64,000 bases of DNA from Brachynemurus nebulosus (GCA_035578155.1 JAPWDM010000050.1:868001-932000), one strand, 5' to 3'. Shown: positions 1-12,900, counted from the stretch's first letter. The notes: generated by a model not told the origin, from the sequence alone. Made by a program: numbers and translations.

Positions 1-634
1 TTGATTTTTCATTTAGAATAGCATTTTTATATTTCGTTGCGTTTCTAACTGTTCTAAATGAAGTGCCTGCAATTACTACACTCATCGTATCAGTCTGTAT
101 GCCTTATTAACAGTTTTACGGTTTTTTATTTTTAAGTACAACAATAGTTTTAATATAACAATAGTTTGGGACCATATTTTTGAAATCAAGATAATTTAAA
201 TACAGCAGAATTTCTGTAGTCCGTCACATAACATGGTAACATGTATCAGCTAAGACACTGTAAATCGACGTCAAAAAAGCTGATCTAATATTGGCATACT
301 TGTCGGATTATCGAGAGTCTACTGTACCTACATTAAGGATAACAGTGCATTTTATTTTCAATTTATTACCAAATTAGTAAAATATTTCAAGTATAATATT
401 TATCATATTAATAAATGACTGGTTTAAAGGGAATATTAACAATTTTTTCTATTAAAAAAACTATCAATAGTACTATAGGCAGCGTGCGAAGTATATGGTG
501 GGGACAATTAAATCGATTGCAGCGTGAGTAGTGGAGAAAACAGGCATTAATACGGGCTCATATGTGTTTATAGTATTTAATAGAAAATATTAAATAAAAA
601 TATTTACATTGATTATAAACGCAGTTGCAACTAA
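1..634. other. AT-rich gene-free stretch at window start
   Basis: No open reading frame of convincing composition, no clear terminal repeats and no splice-consistent coding exon on either strand. It is low-complexity AT-rich sequence that I cannot assign. Confidence 0.5.
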
Positions 635-1115
635 TATGTCATTCCTTATTTATCTGTCAACAGTATTAACATCTACACGTCAATCGTCAGAATTACAAAT
701 ATTTGATGTATTTTAACTCACATAGTCACATGAAATAATGTTTCATAAGGAGTTAAAGTTATTGATGTTTGTCTTATGACTCTACATTCAACTAAATGAC
801 TTATTTCTTAATTCTCGAATTTCCCTGACGTACTTCACCGGCACCAGCAACTTTTTCCTCTGCATAGTCCGAGGTTGGAAGGAAATACTGTCTTGATAAT
901 TATATCCATATTAACGTCGAAAATTGTTTAATTACTTTTTTAATATAACTTATACTTCATCCAGTATTTTATTGTTCAAACTGAACAAATCAAATTGTTC
1001 AAAATTATTTATAAAAAAAAATAATTGTAAATAGCAAACATTTGTATTCAGATTTTACGGTTTGTTTAAAAATATTTTAAATTTATTTATTTTCACGGTT
1101 ACCATTATTTATATT
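635..1115 (+). repeat. Dispersed repeat, inverted partner at 56063-56504
   Basis: This stretch reads as the reverse complement of 56063-56504. Landmarks in order are a TGTCAACAGTATTAAC-like start, a block with CCCTGACGTACTTCACC, the block TTTTTCCTCTGCATAGTCC, then TATCCATATTAACGTCG, and finally CACGGTTACCATTATT. The match runs about 450 bp with scattered substitutions. I found no terminal inverted repeats or target duplication, so the class is open (fragment of a DNA element or a retroelement). The partner lies inside the second intron of the eIF2alpha kinase gene. Confidence 0.7.
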
Positions 1116-1125
1116 CGTTAATGAG

Positions 1126-2184
1126 CCCGGAAAAATGTATATTATAGATGTCGTTGCCATCACGCACCCAGCCTATACTATTAAAACAATTGACTTATAT
1201 TTATTACGACTTAATTTTTTAAACTTTCTTAAGCTTGAGATGTTTTCTTTTGTTTCTTTTCAAAAAAATAATTTATTTATTGATCGAAACCCATGCATAC
1301 AGTGTATGTACGCGTTTTCATAGTAGCGCACGTAGCGCATGCGTGCACTACATTGTACGCGTGTGCGCTCTCATTCGCTATGTTCAATGACATTTTACGT
1401 CAAGTCCTTTTGTTTTCTGCGCAAGCTCAGTATCAGTGTATGTGCAGACGCGCGTAAGGAAAACATCGTTCGACGCCTACGCTGAGTTTGCGTGGAGAAT
1501 AAAAAGAAACTATTCGTTTTTAAGAACTCAAAGAACACAAAGTGACAGTGCAAAAGAAATAAAGTACCTATTAATAAGTTATTTGTTTACAAAATAAAAA
1601 TGTTTAAACGAGTTACTTAATTTAAGCTTATATTTAATTAATAGTATGTATCATAAGATTAGCAAGAGCTGGCATTTTTTTTTAAATATACATATGTTTT
1701 AACTTTGTTATATGTAATACTTACTAAAATAACCTCATTGTTTTTGTGTTGTTTCTCTATTTTTTTAATTTTTATTTTTTTACGTTTTTATTATGTTTTA
1801 GCTGATGTTTAATACATTAAACTATATTCAATTCATAATTAATGCTGACATAACGAAATAACTCTTTGCCAATTTTTGTTTGAGCTATTGTTATTCAAGA
1901 GATCTGATCAATTTATTTCATTTTATTTTCAACATCTTCATTTTCAAGAAAAATTACTGTGTAAAATTTTAATTTACAATATTTAACGGAATAAGTACAG
2001 TTTTTTTAAAATATTCGCAAACAATTTTACATTACCTAAATTATACAGTAACTTTTTTGTAATTACTGTTTGAACACAACATGGATTATAACGAGATTTT
2101 ACTGTAGTTATATTTTGTTCTGCTTTTAATATTTGTTGAAATATACCATAAGCTTTATTTTGATCGTGTTCCATTTGTAAAACC
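1126..2184. other. Gene-free AT-rich stretch
   Basis: No supported gene. At 1320-1400 there is a short region rich in GCGCAC/GTGCGC alternations with local inverted symmetry, the only GC-rich patch nearby. Longest open frames are short and biased to Phe/Leu/Ile/Tyr, as expected by chance in AT-rich DNA. Confidence 0.5.
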
Positions 2185-2834
2185 ATGGACCATATATAAT
2201 GGACGTCACAGTCAATGTATTCAAAAAAGTGTCTAAATATAAGAGGGCATTCGTATGACTTAGATACCAAAGTGGTACAGTACTTATTCTCAAATGGAAA
2301 CGCGAGCTTCTATATCTTTATTAGCTTTTGAATAGAATATTCTGGAATCTTTTTACAATATTTAACTCAGTTATAAAGTGAGTTTTTCGATCGTTTTTAA
2401 AATAAACTTAACAATTTTTATTTTGCGTCGCATCATTTACATTGTATATTATTATATAATACGTCACTATGTCAAATCGGGGTCAGTACCATTGGATATC
2501 CGCCGTATAAAGTAATTTAAACTATAAGAGTTTATTTCATACATATATGATTTTTGTGTATTTCCTTATTATTAAATATTATCATCCGACATTGATGATT
2601 CTCAAATGGAAACACTCACTTCCCCAGTCCCGACGTGTCCCCATTTGAGAATAAGTACTGTATTTACATCCTGTTTTATCCGTTTTATCTTACTATATTC
2701 GCTGTATTCACTTCAGTATCTTAAGAATATTAATGCCACAAGTGGTGAAAAAAGAAAGCCTAATATATGCCATTTTCGTAGACAATTTTGGCAATTCTTC
2801 CCATATAAGTAGCCGTCCATTATATATGGTCCAT
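2185..2834 (+). mobile_element. Family A element, copy A1
   Basis: Four copies of this family occur in the window (here, 23517-24175, 33032-38748 and 63485-64000). Shared internal landmarks are GTACTTATTCTCAAATGG near one end, its inverse CCATTTGAGAATAAGTAC near the other, and a GTGACGTCA/TATATAAT core. A1 differs from its sisters at both tips: it is bounded by a perfect 21-bp inverted repeat at 2185-2205 and 2814-2834 (begins ATGGACCATATATAATGG). Flanks TGTAAAAC and AGTAAAAC agree at 7 of 8 bases and may be the target duplication if the element starts one base earlier. No coding capacity, so non-autonomous. Confidence 0.8.
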
Positions 2835-2839
2835 GAGTA

Positions 2840-3035
2840 AAACACAAAAGACACTGTGTAACACAGTGCGTAGAGAAGAAGTAATGCCAAACAAATTTTA
2901 GTGACTTTTGTACTTTCTTTTTTCACAAAAAAACTAATTTTTTTTAAAAAAATTTTATTGGAAAACTAATCTTTTAACTGCTTTTAATGCATAACTATGA
3001 ACCACAGAAAGTATATGAAGCAGATTGAATTTATT
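2840..3035 (+). repeat. Dispersed repeat, inverted partner at 62156-62310
   Basis: Reads as the reverse complement of 62156-62310. Landmarks are GTAATGCCAAACAAATTTTA, ACTTTCTTTTTTCACAAAAA and AGCAGATTGAATTTA. The two partners sit close to family A copies at opposite ends of the window. Class unknown. Confidence 0.6.
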
Positions 3036-3049
3036 TTTATTTTTTTTAA

Positions 3050-3285
3050 CGCCTTTAGCGGCTCATGTAAAACTAACCAAATAAAATGATCTTTGAAAAT
3101 ACTTAATTTAATTGCTTAATTATATGGCCTACCCATTCGATAATTTTTGCTTTAGTAATGCTTTTACGATAGCAGATGACAGACAGCATCTTACAGTTAC
3201 CAACTCGAGGCGAGTTCAGGTCGGAGAGTCATTCAAGTTGTATAATTCATATGACGAGCTGTGCTCGGGATAGCCGCTAAAGGCG
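3050..3285. mobile_element. piggyBac-like miniature element (TTAA target)
   Basis: Flanked by TTAA at 3046-3049 and 3286-3289. The ends are perfect 14-bp inverted repeats, CGCCTTTAGCGGCT. A hairpin CGAGC-TGT-GCTCG (3255-3267) lies just inside the right end. TTAA duplication with C-rich tips is the hallmark of the piggyBac superfamily; the layout is shared with the elements at 20194, 53677 and 54140. There is no transposase frame. Confidence 0.75.
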
Positions 3286-3289
3286 TTAA

Positions 3290-4016
3290 ATTAACACAAT
3301 GTCATGCACTGTGTAATACTTTTCATAATGGAATACGGTCTTTAATTTTATAGCTGTATGCATTATGCAGTGAATTACTCTAATTTTTTTTTATATATTA
3401 ATACGAAAATTTGACTTGCTTTATTAAATAAAAGTTTGGTACAAAAAAATTAATATTGTTGAAAAATGTTATTAAATATTTATATACAGTGTTGTTAATA
3501 ATTATAATATTATTTATATTTTTGAAAATTGCATATTATTATATAGAATTTTTATATTGCAAAATTTTGTATGTATTATAATAATATGTGTATTATATGT
3601 CTATATAAATGTTTACTTATATTTAATAAAAAATTTTCTTGCTATACACATATTTTTAATTTTGTTTTCCACCTGTTCTGAAAGTAAAAGAAAATATACC
3701 GAAAATAATTATAATATGAGAAAGATATGAGCTACATATTTATTTTGTTCTTTGTTCCAGTTAGGTTAATAAGTAGCTGTATTTGTTGATAACTTATTAA
3801 AAAATTACCATTAATACCAGAATAAATATATATTAATTTTAAAATAGACGTAATCAATGATATAGTTAGGAACTATGTTTTTTTTATCAAGGAAATCGCG
3901 GTTTTTAATAAACGTTCACAATAAAGTTAATTGAATTTTAATAAAATGTATGAAAATTATCAGTAGAAATGTTATAATGCTAATGCTAAAAAATAATAAA
4001 ATATTCATAACACATA
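3290..4016. other. Gene-free AT-rich stretch
   Basis: Very AT-rich, with no gene, terminal repeats or repeated blocks that I could match elsewhere in the window. Confidence 0.5.
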
Positions 4017-4290
4017 TCGCTCATTTGTGAAAAGCGTGACATAACTCAAAAAGAACTGTTTTTTAGTTTTAAAAATTAAAAAGAGTACTTATGGCAGTCA
4101 ATTGAAAAAGTGCGATAGAGTATAAAGCATAGAACACGTATAAAGTCATAATCTCTCTCATTTTCTCATTTATGTATCTAGCGTGATGTCGTTTTGTTAG
4201 CAAAAAGAATGACATTTTCCGTGACCGCCTGTACCCTTAACTCAATAAGGGTGATTTTTGAGTTATGTGACGCTTCTCGCAAATGAGCGA
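4017..4290. mobile_element. TA-flanked miniature inverted-repeat element
   Basis: Terminal inverted repeats of about 40 bp start TCGCTCATTTG and reach GACATAACTCAAAAA (left) and CACATAACTCAAAAA (right arm, reversed). TA at 4015-4016 and 4291-4292 is the likely target duplication, typical of Tc1/mariner-type elements. Non-coding, 274 bp. Confidence 0.75.
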
Positions 4291-4529
4291 TATATTATAA
4301 TATATACATATTTGACAACCCTTCAATTAAATTAAAATTTTTTTTGCAATAAATTCAATAAAAAAGTGCTATTACGTAGGTATTTAATATTATTTCCTTT
4401 AAAAAACTGATTTTGTGTCCTTTAAATTTATTTTTAAACAATATTACGTACATACATATATATAACATTTACAGTTAAACCTCGATAAAATAAGCTGTAC
4501 TTGCGAGAAATTAAAATATGTTCTATAGC

Positions 4530-5378
4530 TAAGGAAGCGTCCATAAACCACGTAGCCTAGTTGGCGGCGAGTGGGGTTGTGCAGAATGTTACGCTGGACT
4601 ATGAGGGGGTAGGGGAGAATCAGATATTAGAATCGAGCTACGTAATTTTATTTGGAACAATTAAAAGAAACATGAATTTGAATATGAAAATTCATAAATA
4701 ATCATGAACTTCTTATGACGTGCTTGTGATATTTTGAAATTTCGCAAAACTACCTCAAATGAAGAGGTCTGTATTATAAGTAAATATTTTGCTAAACTAT
4801 AAAAAAGTGCTTTAATTTCCATATTTTATAATAAAATGGATGTTATTTAAATTGAATGTCTTTTGGACTTAATAAGAACCAAAAAACGCTCCACTATAGG
4901 CGAAGGAGGGTCTAGAGCAAAAGCCACCTTTAGTCTAACAATAAATGGGGAGGGAGGCTCAAAAATAATCAAAATGGTATGGTCCATTTCAGTTAAATTT
5001 AACCATGCTTCATCACTTATGAATTTAAAGAATTTCCGTTTTCTTGACTTTATCTCTTTCATTGTTGCACTTACAGCCCAACCAGCATAAGGTTGCCGGT
5101 CAGATGTGCAAATGAAGGAGTGCGACAACAAGAATTACACATATAACATGTATGCATAAAAGTGTGATAAAAGTAGTGTTTGTCTACCGCGCATGCAACC
5201 TTGACCGGCAACCTTATGTTGGTTGAGCTGTACGTAAATTTTAAAATTACAGTTTGTTTTTAGAAAAGAAGAGAAGATTGGTTTGTTTTGAATATAAGAA
5301 TTATTTAATTTTTAACTTTGACTCATGATCAATTGTATTTGAAATAGGGTATACTACGTTTTTTATGGACGTTCCCTA
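4530..5378. mobile_element. TIR element hosting a nested miniature element
   Basis: The left end AAGGAAGCGTCCATAAACC and the right end read in reverse (TAGGGAACGTCCATAAAAAA) form an imperfect terminal inverted repeat of about 28 bp. A TA duplication is possible but not certain. The 5074-5230 element is inserted inside it. The two overlapping open frames here (4847-5131 reverse, 4863-5090 forward) lie on both strands of the same non-coding interior and are not genes. Confidence 0.6.
5074..5230. mobile_element. TA-flanked miniature element, nested
   Basis: Terminal inverted repeats of 29 bp agree at 27 positions: left CAGCCCAACCAGCATAAGG..., right in reverse CAGCTCAACCAACATAAGG..., both continuing TTGCCGGTCA. 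TA at 5072-5073 and 5231-5232. At 157 bp with CAG tips it fits a Tc1/mariner/pogo-type miniature element inserted in the 4530-5378 element. Confidence 0.85.
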
Positions 5379-5838
5379 AAATACTGTAAATGTGACTTGT
5401 TTGAATTAGTTCAAATTCCGGCTGACAGCTGTGGTCCCACAATATACAAGGTCCTACTGTACTTGCAATACTTCTAATTTCATTTTCATTGTTACAAATA
5501 ATAGCGGTATTTTACTGTATTTGTAATACATATTTTTTAAAACATATAAATATGAGAAAATAAATACGAATTATAATAAAATGCGTAAATACACATTTAT
5601 TAAACTGTTCATCTGTTCATTTTTAATAAATCTATAAAACATTCTAATTATAGAAAATAACTGCAGCATAGGTATAATCGGTATAAAGGCTTAATAAAAA
5701 TAAAATTAATACTAAAATTATATTTATTTTGTCAATAGGAATACATAGGTATCCCTTCTATTTTTGTATTTCCTATTTTGTAAATAAAAAAAATTTACTA
5801 TAGGTACATATCGTACGTATATTGCAATTCAGATTTAA

Positions 5839-6764
5839 CCCTAGAATCATATGTACACAACGAACGAACGAACGAACTTCTCTACCTGCTCCAATACTAC
5901 AACTTGTCGGTACCTGCTTGCTGTGAGATTTCTGTTATCTAATTTATTTGTTGTTATAACACATAAGACGTATTTATTTTGTTTATAGTCATTGTCGTTT
6001 TGTTTGTATTGAAATAGTGTCCGTCAAAAAGACGTCGATGTATGATTACGCGATGTTTTTTTTTTAAAGATTTTGTACTTCACATATAAAAGTTTTCCTA
6101 ATTTTTCTAAAATTTATTAAAGATATGCATGTTATAATTAATTTATTCAATGATTATGATAATGTGAAAGATGATTACAGCTGTTTGACTTATAGAGACG
6201 ACATAATACTGAAGTTTTAATATATTGAATCGAAAACTAAAAAATGCGTTTCAAGTGACTTAATAAAAGATTAACAATTTATTTTGTGGAAAATATTTTA
6301 ATTTTTATTATTTTTTGAGATCTTATTCGAAAAATTACTAACAAATTTTAGAAAATTTACAAATGTGCCTAATGGGGAAATATAATAACTACATATCTAA
6401 TTTTATATATGAATATTTATGACTGAGAAATTTCACATTCTGTAAAGTCACACATGTCCACTGACTCATAATAGTTCATAAATTAGAAACACATGTTTTA
6501 TGATACAATTGATGTATTTATCTATTTTTTAATTTTTATAATGAAAATATGCTTTGATAAAAAGATTAAAAAAATTAATCAATATTTACATTAACAAATT
6601 TTTCCAAATCCAATTTTTTTAAATATTTTTTTCGCTTTTGTAGTATTATGTAAAAAAAATGTTTTTTGCAAATAAACTCTAAAACTTTCCGTAAAAAGTC
6701 CATCCGTCAAAACGACGTCGAGGTATGATTAACGTTTCTCGTAGACCAACGTATGATTCTAGGG
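5839..6764. mobile_element. piggyBac-like non-autonomous element
   Basis: TTAA at 5835-5838 and 6765-6768 flanks tips CCCTAGAATCATA in inverted orientation (16-17 bp). CCCTAGA tips next to TTAA are characteristic of piggyBac. A subterminal motif GACGTCGATGTATGATTA (6031-6048) recurs as GACGTCGAGGTATGATTA (6714-6731), in direct orientation. A CGAA tandem repeat follows the left tip. There is no transposase frame in 926 bp. It ends 190 bp before the FBXW5 start codon, so it may supply part of that promoter or 5' leader. Confidence 0.85.
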
Positions 6765-6953
6765 TTAAATAAATTACATATTGCGGATTGTTGACGCGGT
6801 CACGCGGTTGACGCACAAAATAATTCTGCATATTGGTAAAACTGAAATCAGCTGGTTTCTGTGTACAAATCACACAAATATCAAAATATCTATACGATTT
6901 ACATATATTTATAAGTGAAAAATACAAATTGTCAAGTGTTTGAATTGAAGAAA

Positions 6954-9900
6954 ATGAGCTTGGAAGAACAAAAATATCAACATTTAGATAATAGTTATTG
7001 GTGTTATTTGCCCGATTCAATTTTGGTACAGATTTTCACATATTTAGATGTAAAAGATCTATTAAATGTTGGTATGACATGTAAATCATGGTATAGAATT
7101 AGTTTAGACGAGTTTGTTTGGAAAGACATATTTAAACGATATTTTAAAATTGATAAATCAATTGGTCTGATTAAAGGTAACAATGAAATTATTTATTTAC
7201 GTGTATATATATGATTAATGTTGTTTATTGTGATACGTGTTAGGACGAAGTTGGAGATCCGAATATAAACGTTTACGTTATCACACTCCGTTTGTTCAAA
7301 CAGAAATTTTACAAGAACATCAAAATCAAGTGTTACACGTCAGTTTTTCACATAATGGACGATATTTCGCAACTTGTTCAAAAGATGGATATGTTATGGT
7401 AAAACTTTTTGAATAAAATTAATTATGTAATTAGACCGTGAGCTAGCGACAGGTGAAAGATTGTGATTTTTTTTTGCTACCTACCCTTTTGAGAAACGGT
7501 AGTGCCCAGCGTGCCAATGAAGATAAGCAAATGTATTAACCATGGACCTGGTAACGTCGAAAATTTTTTCGTAAGTACATTTTTGCGGATTATTGACGTT
7601 TTTCTTTTTTCATTGTCATTACATAAAATGAGAGAAATGGTACGATAATGCCCATCGAGAAAAATTGGCAGGAGGTTTCCACTAGCCGAAAAAGTGGAAA
7701 TGAGGGTGTTAACTTGTAGAAAAATGCTGAAATTTTCTATGAAATTTTTTTACCTGCCAATTAAAAGAGGAGAAGGTTAAACTATAGGTAGTTGATAAGT
7801 AAAATGGCAGGTGATTATTTCAAGTCAAAAGAAAAATCACGGAAATCATGAAAATTTTCGCGGAAAATTGTACTTAGTAATGTCCAAACCACCTGCCATT
7901 TTATTTATTAGCTACTTATAGCTTAACCTTTCCCTCTTTTAATTGACAGGTAAAAAAAAATCCTGGAAAATTTTAAAATTTTTCTACAAGTTAACACCGT
8001 CGTTTCCACTTTTTCAGGTAGTGGAAACCTCCTGCCAGTTTTTCTCGATGGCCATTATTGTCAGGTATCGGATTTCTTTCGGATTAGACAGTTTCGTCTT
8101 TAGCATATGCAGGTATACATATTGCACTCAATGTGACTAAAAGTTCAAAACATTTTCATAAAAACAACGTACACAAGTTACATACACACAGATACATATA
8201 TGTGTATCAAAATATTATTTATACGTATTTTATGTAAACATCCTTTTTTTTTCTTTTATTTATTACCTGCACAACTGAAAAGTGCCACTGTAATTTTAAT
8301 TGACTATCAAAAGTATTTTTGTTTATATTATGTATGTGATTTATGTGACATGTCATTTAAATTAAATAAATTCATCTTTTTTTATTGTTTTCAATTTTGA
8401 GGGATAGAAGTATAGTTGCTTGTTAAAAATTTGTTTTTCAATAATAAAAAATCTTAGTAAATATGTACGTCTTAGCTATTATAGTGGACCGTCTAAATAT
8501 TCAACAACTTTTCAATATATTTTACAAAAATTTTTTTCGAATTTTCTTACTTTTGTCAAATAAAAAATGCTGTTAGTATTCTAAATGGCGAAAAATGTAA
8601 TTTTTGACCAATTATATTCATTCAAATGTGCATAATTTAATGTAATTTAGTTGCGAAATTTTATTGAAATAAGTACGGTCCTAACCTGTCCGAAGAAACC
8701 CGGTACCTAATTATTGTACCATTTCTTTCAATTTCTGTAATGGTAGGTTAAAAAGAAAACATCAAAAATTCCCAAAAATGTGCTTACGAAAAGATCCATT
8801 TTCCGTTTTCGCGTTACCGGGGCCACGGTTAATACGGTTTATTGGATCACCTGGTTTTTTGGCTATAAATAAAAAAACTGATGGTCCGATTTGGATGATT
8901 TTTTTTAAAATGTTCGTCATTACGGCGGATTAGTGATACCAATCACAGAAATAATGGACAAAAATGTAAAGTTTTTAGGAATAATCGTTCATAAATTTTT
9001 TTAACGTGGGTATATCAACTTTTTATATTATTTTTCGTAATCTACATGAAAAAATGAACAATTTAAAAAAAAAATTAAAAAGAAAACACTTTTCGATTTT
9101 ATACTACTAAAAATACAAAGAATGCTAAAAAAACAACAAATTTTGACCAATAATCCTTTACAAAAATCTTTTACATTGTTAGTAGTGTCCGATCGAAACA
9201 GGATTTGTAGCCGAAACCGAAACTTCGGCCTCGGTCGCAGTTTTGGCCGAAACCGAAACTAGGTCTTTTCATCATGTGAGGAGCGCAGGCGCAGCCGCCA
9301 TGTTAAAATAGTGATAATTCAAAAGTTTCGTACTGTTTTGGTCAGGAATAGCCAAGAAAGCAATATTATCTCAATAAACAAATGAATTATTGGAAAAAAA
9401 TCGTCGATGGTGCTTCACTTGTTTATAAGTCAATTGAAGCTCATAATCACCCATAATTGTGAACAATTGAAAAGGTGGCTAAAATGTCATGGACGTCCAC
9501 AAAAACGGAAAAAAAGTGAGCTGATTGAGAGGTTAGGCATCCATACTACTTGTTTACTATGTCAAAAATAACAATAAAAACAAATAATATCTATAATTTT
9601 ATTCTAATTAATAATGTCAACCAATTTTTAGTACAACTTTAAATGATTTATAGCATGTACCACCCTTACAAACTCCATAATAACACCGTTTCTTTGCTCC
9701 TTTTCGTACAGATAACATTATAAAATGGACTGAAAAAATTTAACTTTCAATTAAAAACACTTATTTTTTATTTTTTCTTACTTTTTTTTTCAATAAATAT
9801 TCTTTATTTAATATTTTTTAATTTTAATTATTTGTGGATAGGTACTTTAACATAGTTGTTTACAAAAAACAGTACGAAAAAAATGGCCGATATTGACACA

Positions 9901-12900
9901 TGCGCACAAAAAAATTTGTGATGAAAAGGCCTATTATATTAGTGTATGTGCGAGACACGAGCTCGCCCGAACGAAGTGCGACAATTCACGAACACTGAGT
10001 TTTGTTGCGGCCGAAGTTCCAGCTGATTTCTGGCCGAAACCGAAGGTTCGGTCGGTCACTAATTGTTAGATCGACTTCTCAACCTCAATTTCGAGCAAAA
10101 TGGAAATTGGAAATGTTATTTAATTATCCTTCGCCCGAAAATGAGGTTCCAGTGGTGCTCCGCCGTCCATTTATTTCTTAGCGTTTCCCACCACTTCCAG
10201 TATCGATATCGAGTTCTAGTATTTTTTTTTCATTAGTCCACCGTAATGACGAACATTTGAGTCGCTGAGTTTCAAAACTATCTAATTGACGTTTTTTTCA
10301 AAATTGAGTTAGATACAGTTTATTATTCAGGAGGATAAACTGCACTAAAAAATACCAACTAGACGGTGCTAAGTCAACTTTTTCCCCTTTAATTTTAATG
10401 ACAAAAATACGAAACTGTTTCAAAAGTAACTAATGGCAATATTTTCCAACTGAAAAAACATGGCATTGCAAGCAACACAAACCAGTTGCAGAACTATCTA
10501 ATTACTTATATGAAAATGGCGTTATTAGAAAAACCTGGAACAAAAATAGCTTCTTAGGTAGTCAATATGTAGCACTGCAGGGCCTGCAGAAGATCAAATA
10601 ATTGTATGTGATAATTTTATTACTCTCTCTAAGAAAATATTTACTATTGGAATAACTAGAAAAAAATACAAAGAAACTTGTGGAATTGTCAAATATAACA
10701 GGCTGCGAATGTGTGCAGAATAAAATTGTGTGAAACATCGTGGTTCTGATTTGAATTTTACTGTTAAATTACAGTAAAGAGACTTCTTTTATAGGAGAAT
10801 ATTCTACTAAATTATAAGAAAATATCTTAGTTTTCATAAGTTATAATAAAAACAACGTTGTACGATGTAAACAGATAGATTTGTACGAATGTTGTTTTAT
10901 TTAAAACTTATTGAAAGAATAATAAACTGTTGCAAAAGTGTCTAATTGTTAGTGTTACTGCTGCAAAAGTAGCTAATTACAAAATCAACCGCTTCAAAAC
11001 CATCTAATTAAAGCAAACTGCTGCAAAAGTAGTTAACTGTAATTTTTAATCGTTATTTACTAATTATTGATGAGTGGTATCGTTGTTATTATTTCTTTAT
11101 AAGAATTGTATGATTTTTCCTAAAAATTTAATGGTAAAAACCACATCAAAATTATTATTATAAGTGAGAAAATAGTTTTTTGTGTTTCCTGACCATTTTT
11201 AGTTGTGTCAATTAGATGGTTTTGAAACTCATCGACTCATTTAAAAGAAAATCATCCAAATCGGACAGAAAGTCACCTGTTGCTGGCTCACGATCTAAAT
11301 TGACTATTTAAGCGATCGAGTGTTTAAGCAGGTGTGGGAATCATCATATCCAGCTCGAATTAAATATTACTACGACATGAAAGATTTTTGTTGGAAATAC
11401 ACACAATATTCGCAATTCAATTCAACGGACACGTTACTGTTAGTGTCCGGGGTGCATTTTGGACCGCACACAACATCCGGCGAAATTGCTGTATTTAATA
11501 TCGAGGAGGGTTTTAAATTTCAGTGTCGTGTTGTAAACAGACCGTACGATATTTTTGGCACATGGTACACAGATGAACACCTGTTGTCCGGCGATTTACA
11601 TTGGTTGGCACATTTGGTGAGCACGTCGGTGTTGTGGATGAATAAAGCGGATCAAGAGATCAATTCCGAACATACGCCCGTTACCGCACAATTATTTAAA
11701 TTTTATAATACCAATGCCAGTTCAATACGTTCAATTATGGTTGCTAATTGTTACACGAAAGCGGATCCAAATGTTGCGGCTGAAAGTGATGATTTTCAAG
11801 CGGAAAGCGATGATCGCCGTGAATCTGGAAATCCGCCGTCACATCGTGAATTGTCGTTATGTATGTGAATTTTTATATTTTTCCTTATACAAGGGTGGTA
11901 GGGGCTAACAGGTATACTAGATATGAGGCGGTAAAAGTTAAAGTGGTGTAAGTCAAGTTAGTATGATTTTGAGAAAACAAGGGTTTTACTACAAAAACTA
12001 TAAAAAATTCCGTTATATTATTTTCCTACCAAATAGGCTTTAGTCTTAACGACAGACAGGTGTTGTATTTTCTCAGAAATTTTGAATCCCTAGAATAATG
12101 GTAGGGGCGAGTTCTTGGAGGCCGAATTCACTTACATCACTTTTCCTGTAAACTAATTTCTCTTTCTGGTGATTTAGGAGAAAGTACTTAAATATTTTAA
12201 AAAAGGAAAATATTAATTATTAACAGAGAACTTTATAGGTACAGATATATTGGGTAACTTCAGAAATGTAAACTTTACCGCATCGATGTAGCATCATGAC
12301 TTTTCTGATGCGTCTATACTACATGATGCGCTGCTGATGCTCTCTTGAAATTTGATGCACATTAAATGTTTTTGAATGGGATATTGGCATCATTTAGCCT
12401 CTGATTTGGCTACAGATAGACTATAGATAATATAGCAATACAGTCGTTGTATAGGTATATTATCTTTGAATTTCAACTTGAACTTACTTGAAATTGAAAA
12501 TATTGAAATTATTTGAATAAAAAATATTACATACCTATTTTGAGTGCAAGATGTATTCAAATAGTTTAAACAATTTTAATCAAAGGTAAATCTTTTTCAA
12601 CAATTTGGTTTTCGGAATTATTCCTGTTGGTGTTAATACCTACATAATATGGCAAGTAGTTATAATTCTACATTATACAAATGACATGCATCACATGCAT
12701 CTTGGAACGCATCACCAAATTTCTTGATGCATTGTTTTGACGCATCAAATGCAAAAATGAATTTTTGATTTTTCGTTGTGATGCGTCTGATGCGTTTTTG
12801 AACTTTTGACTCTGCCTTATGCAAGCAATGATGCATTTTTGAAGTTAGCCATTATTATACAGATTACATTGCTTATTTTATAGTCTAATCAAACAATCAA

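Larger units (their letters stand above)
8855..11285. mobile_element. Composite long-TIR element carrying two insertions
   Basis: The stretch near 8890-8935 (GTCCGATTTGGATGATTTT, then TGTTCGTCATTACGG) is present in inverted order in two pieces at 10230-10258 and 11240-11270. Removing 10259-11239 makes the right arm contiguous, showing that segment to be a later insertion. The 9183-10061 hAT-like element is another insertion in the interior. Outer tips are not sharply defined, so the limits given are approximate. Confidence 0.55.
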
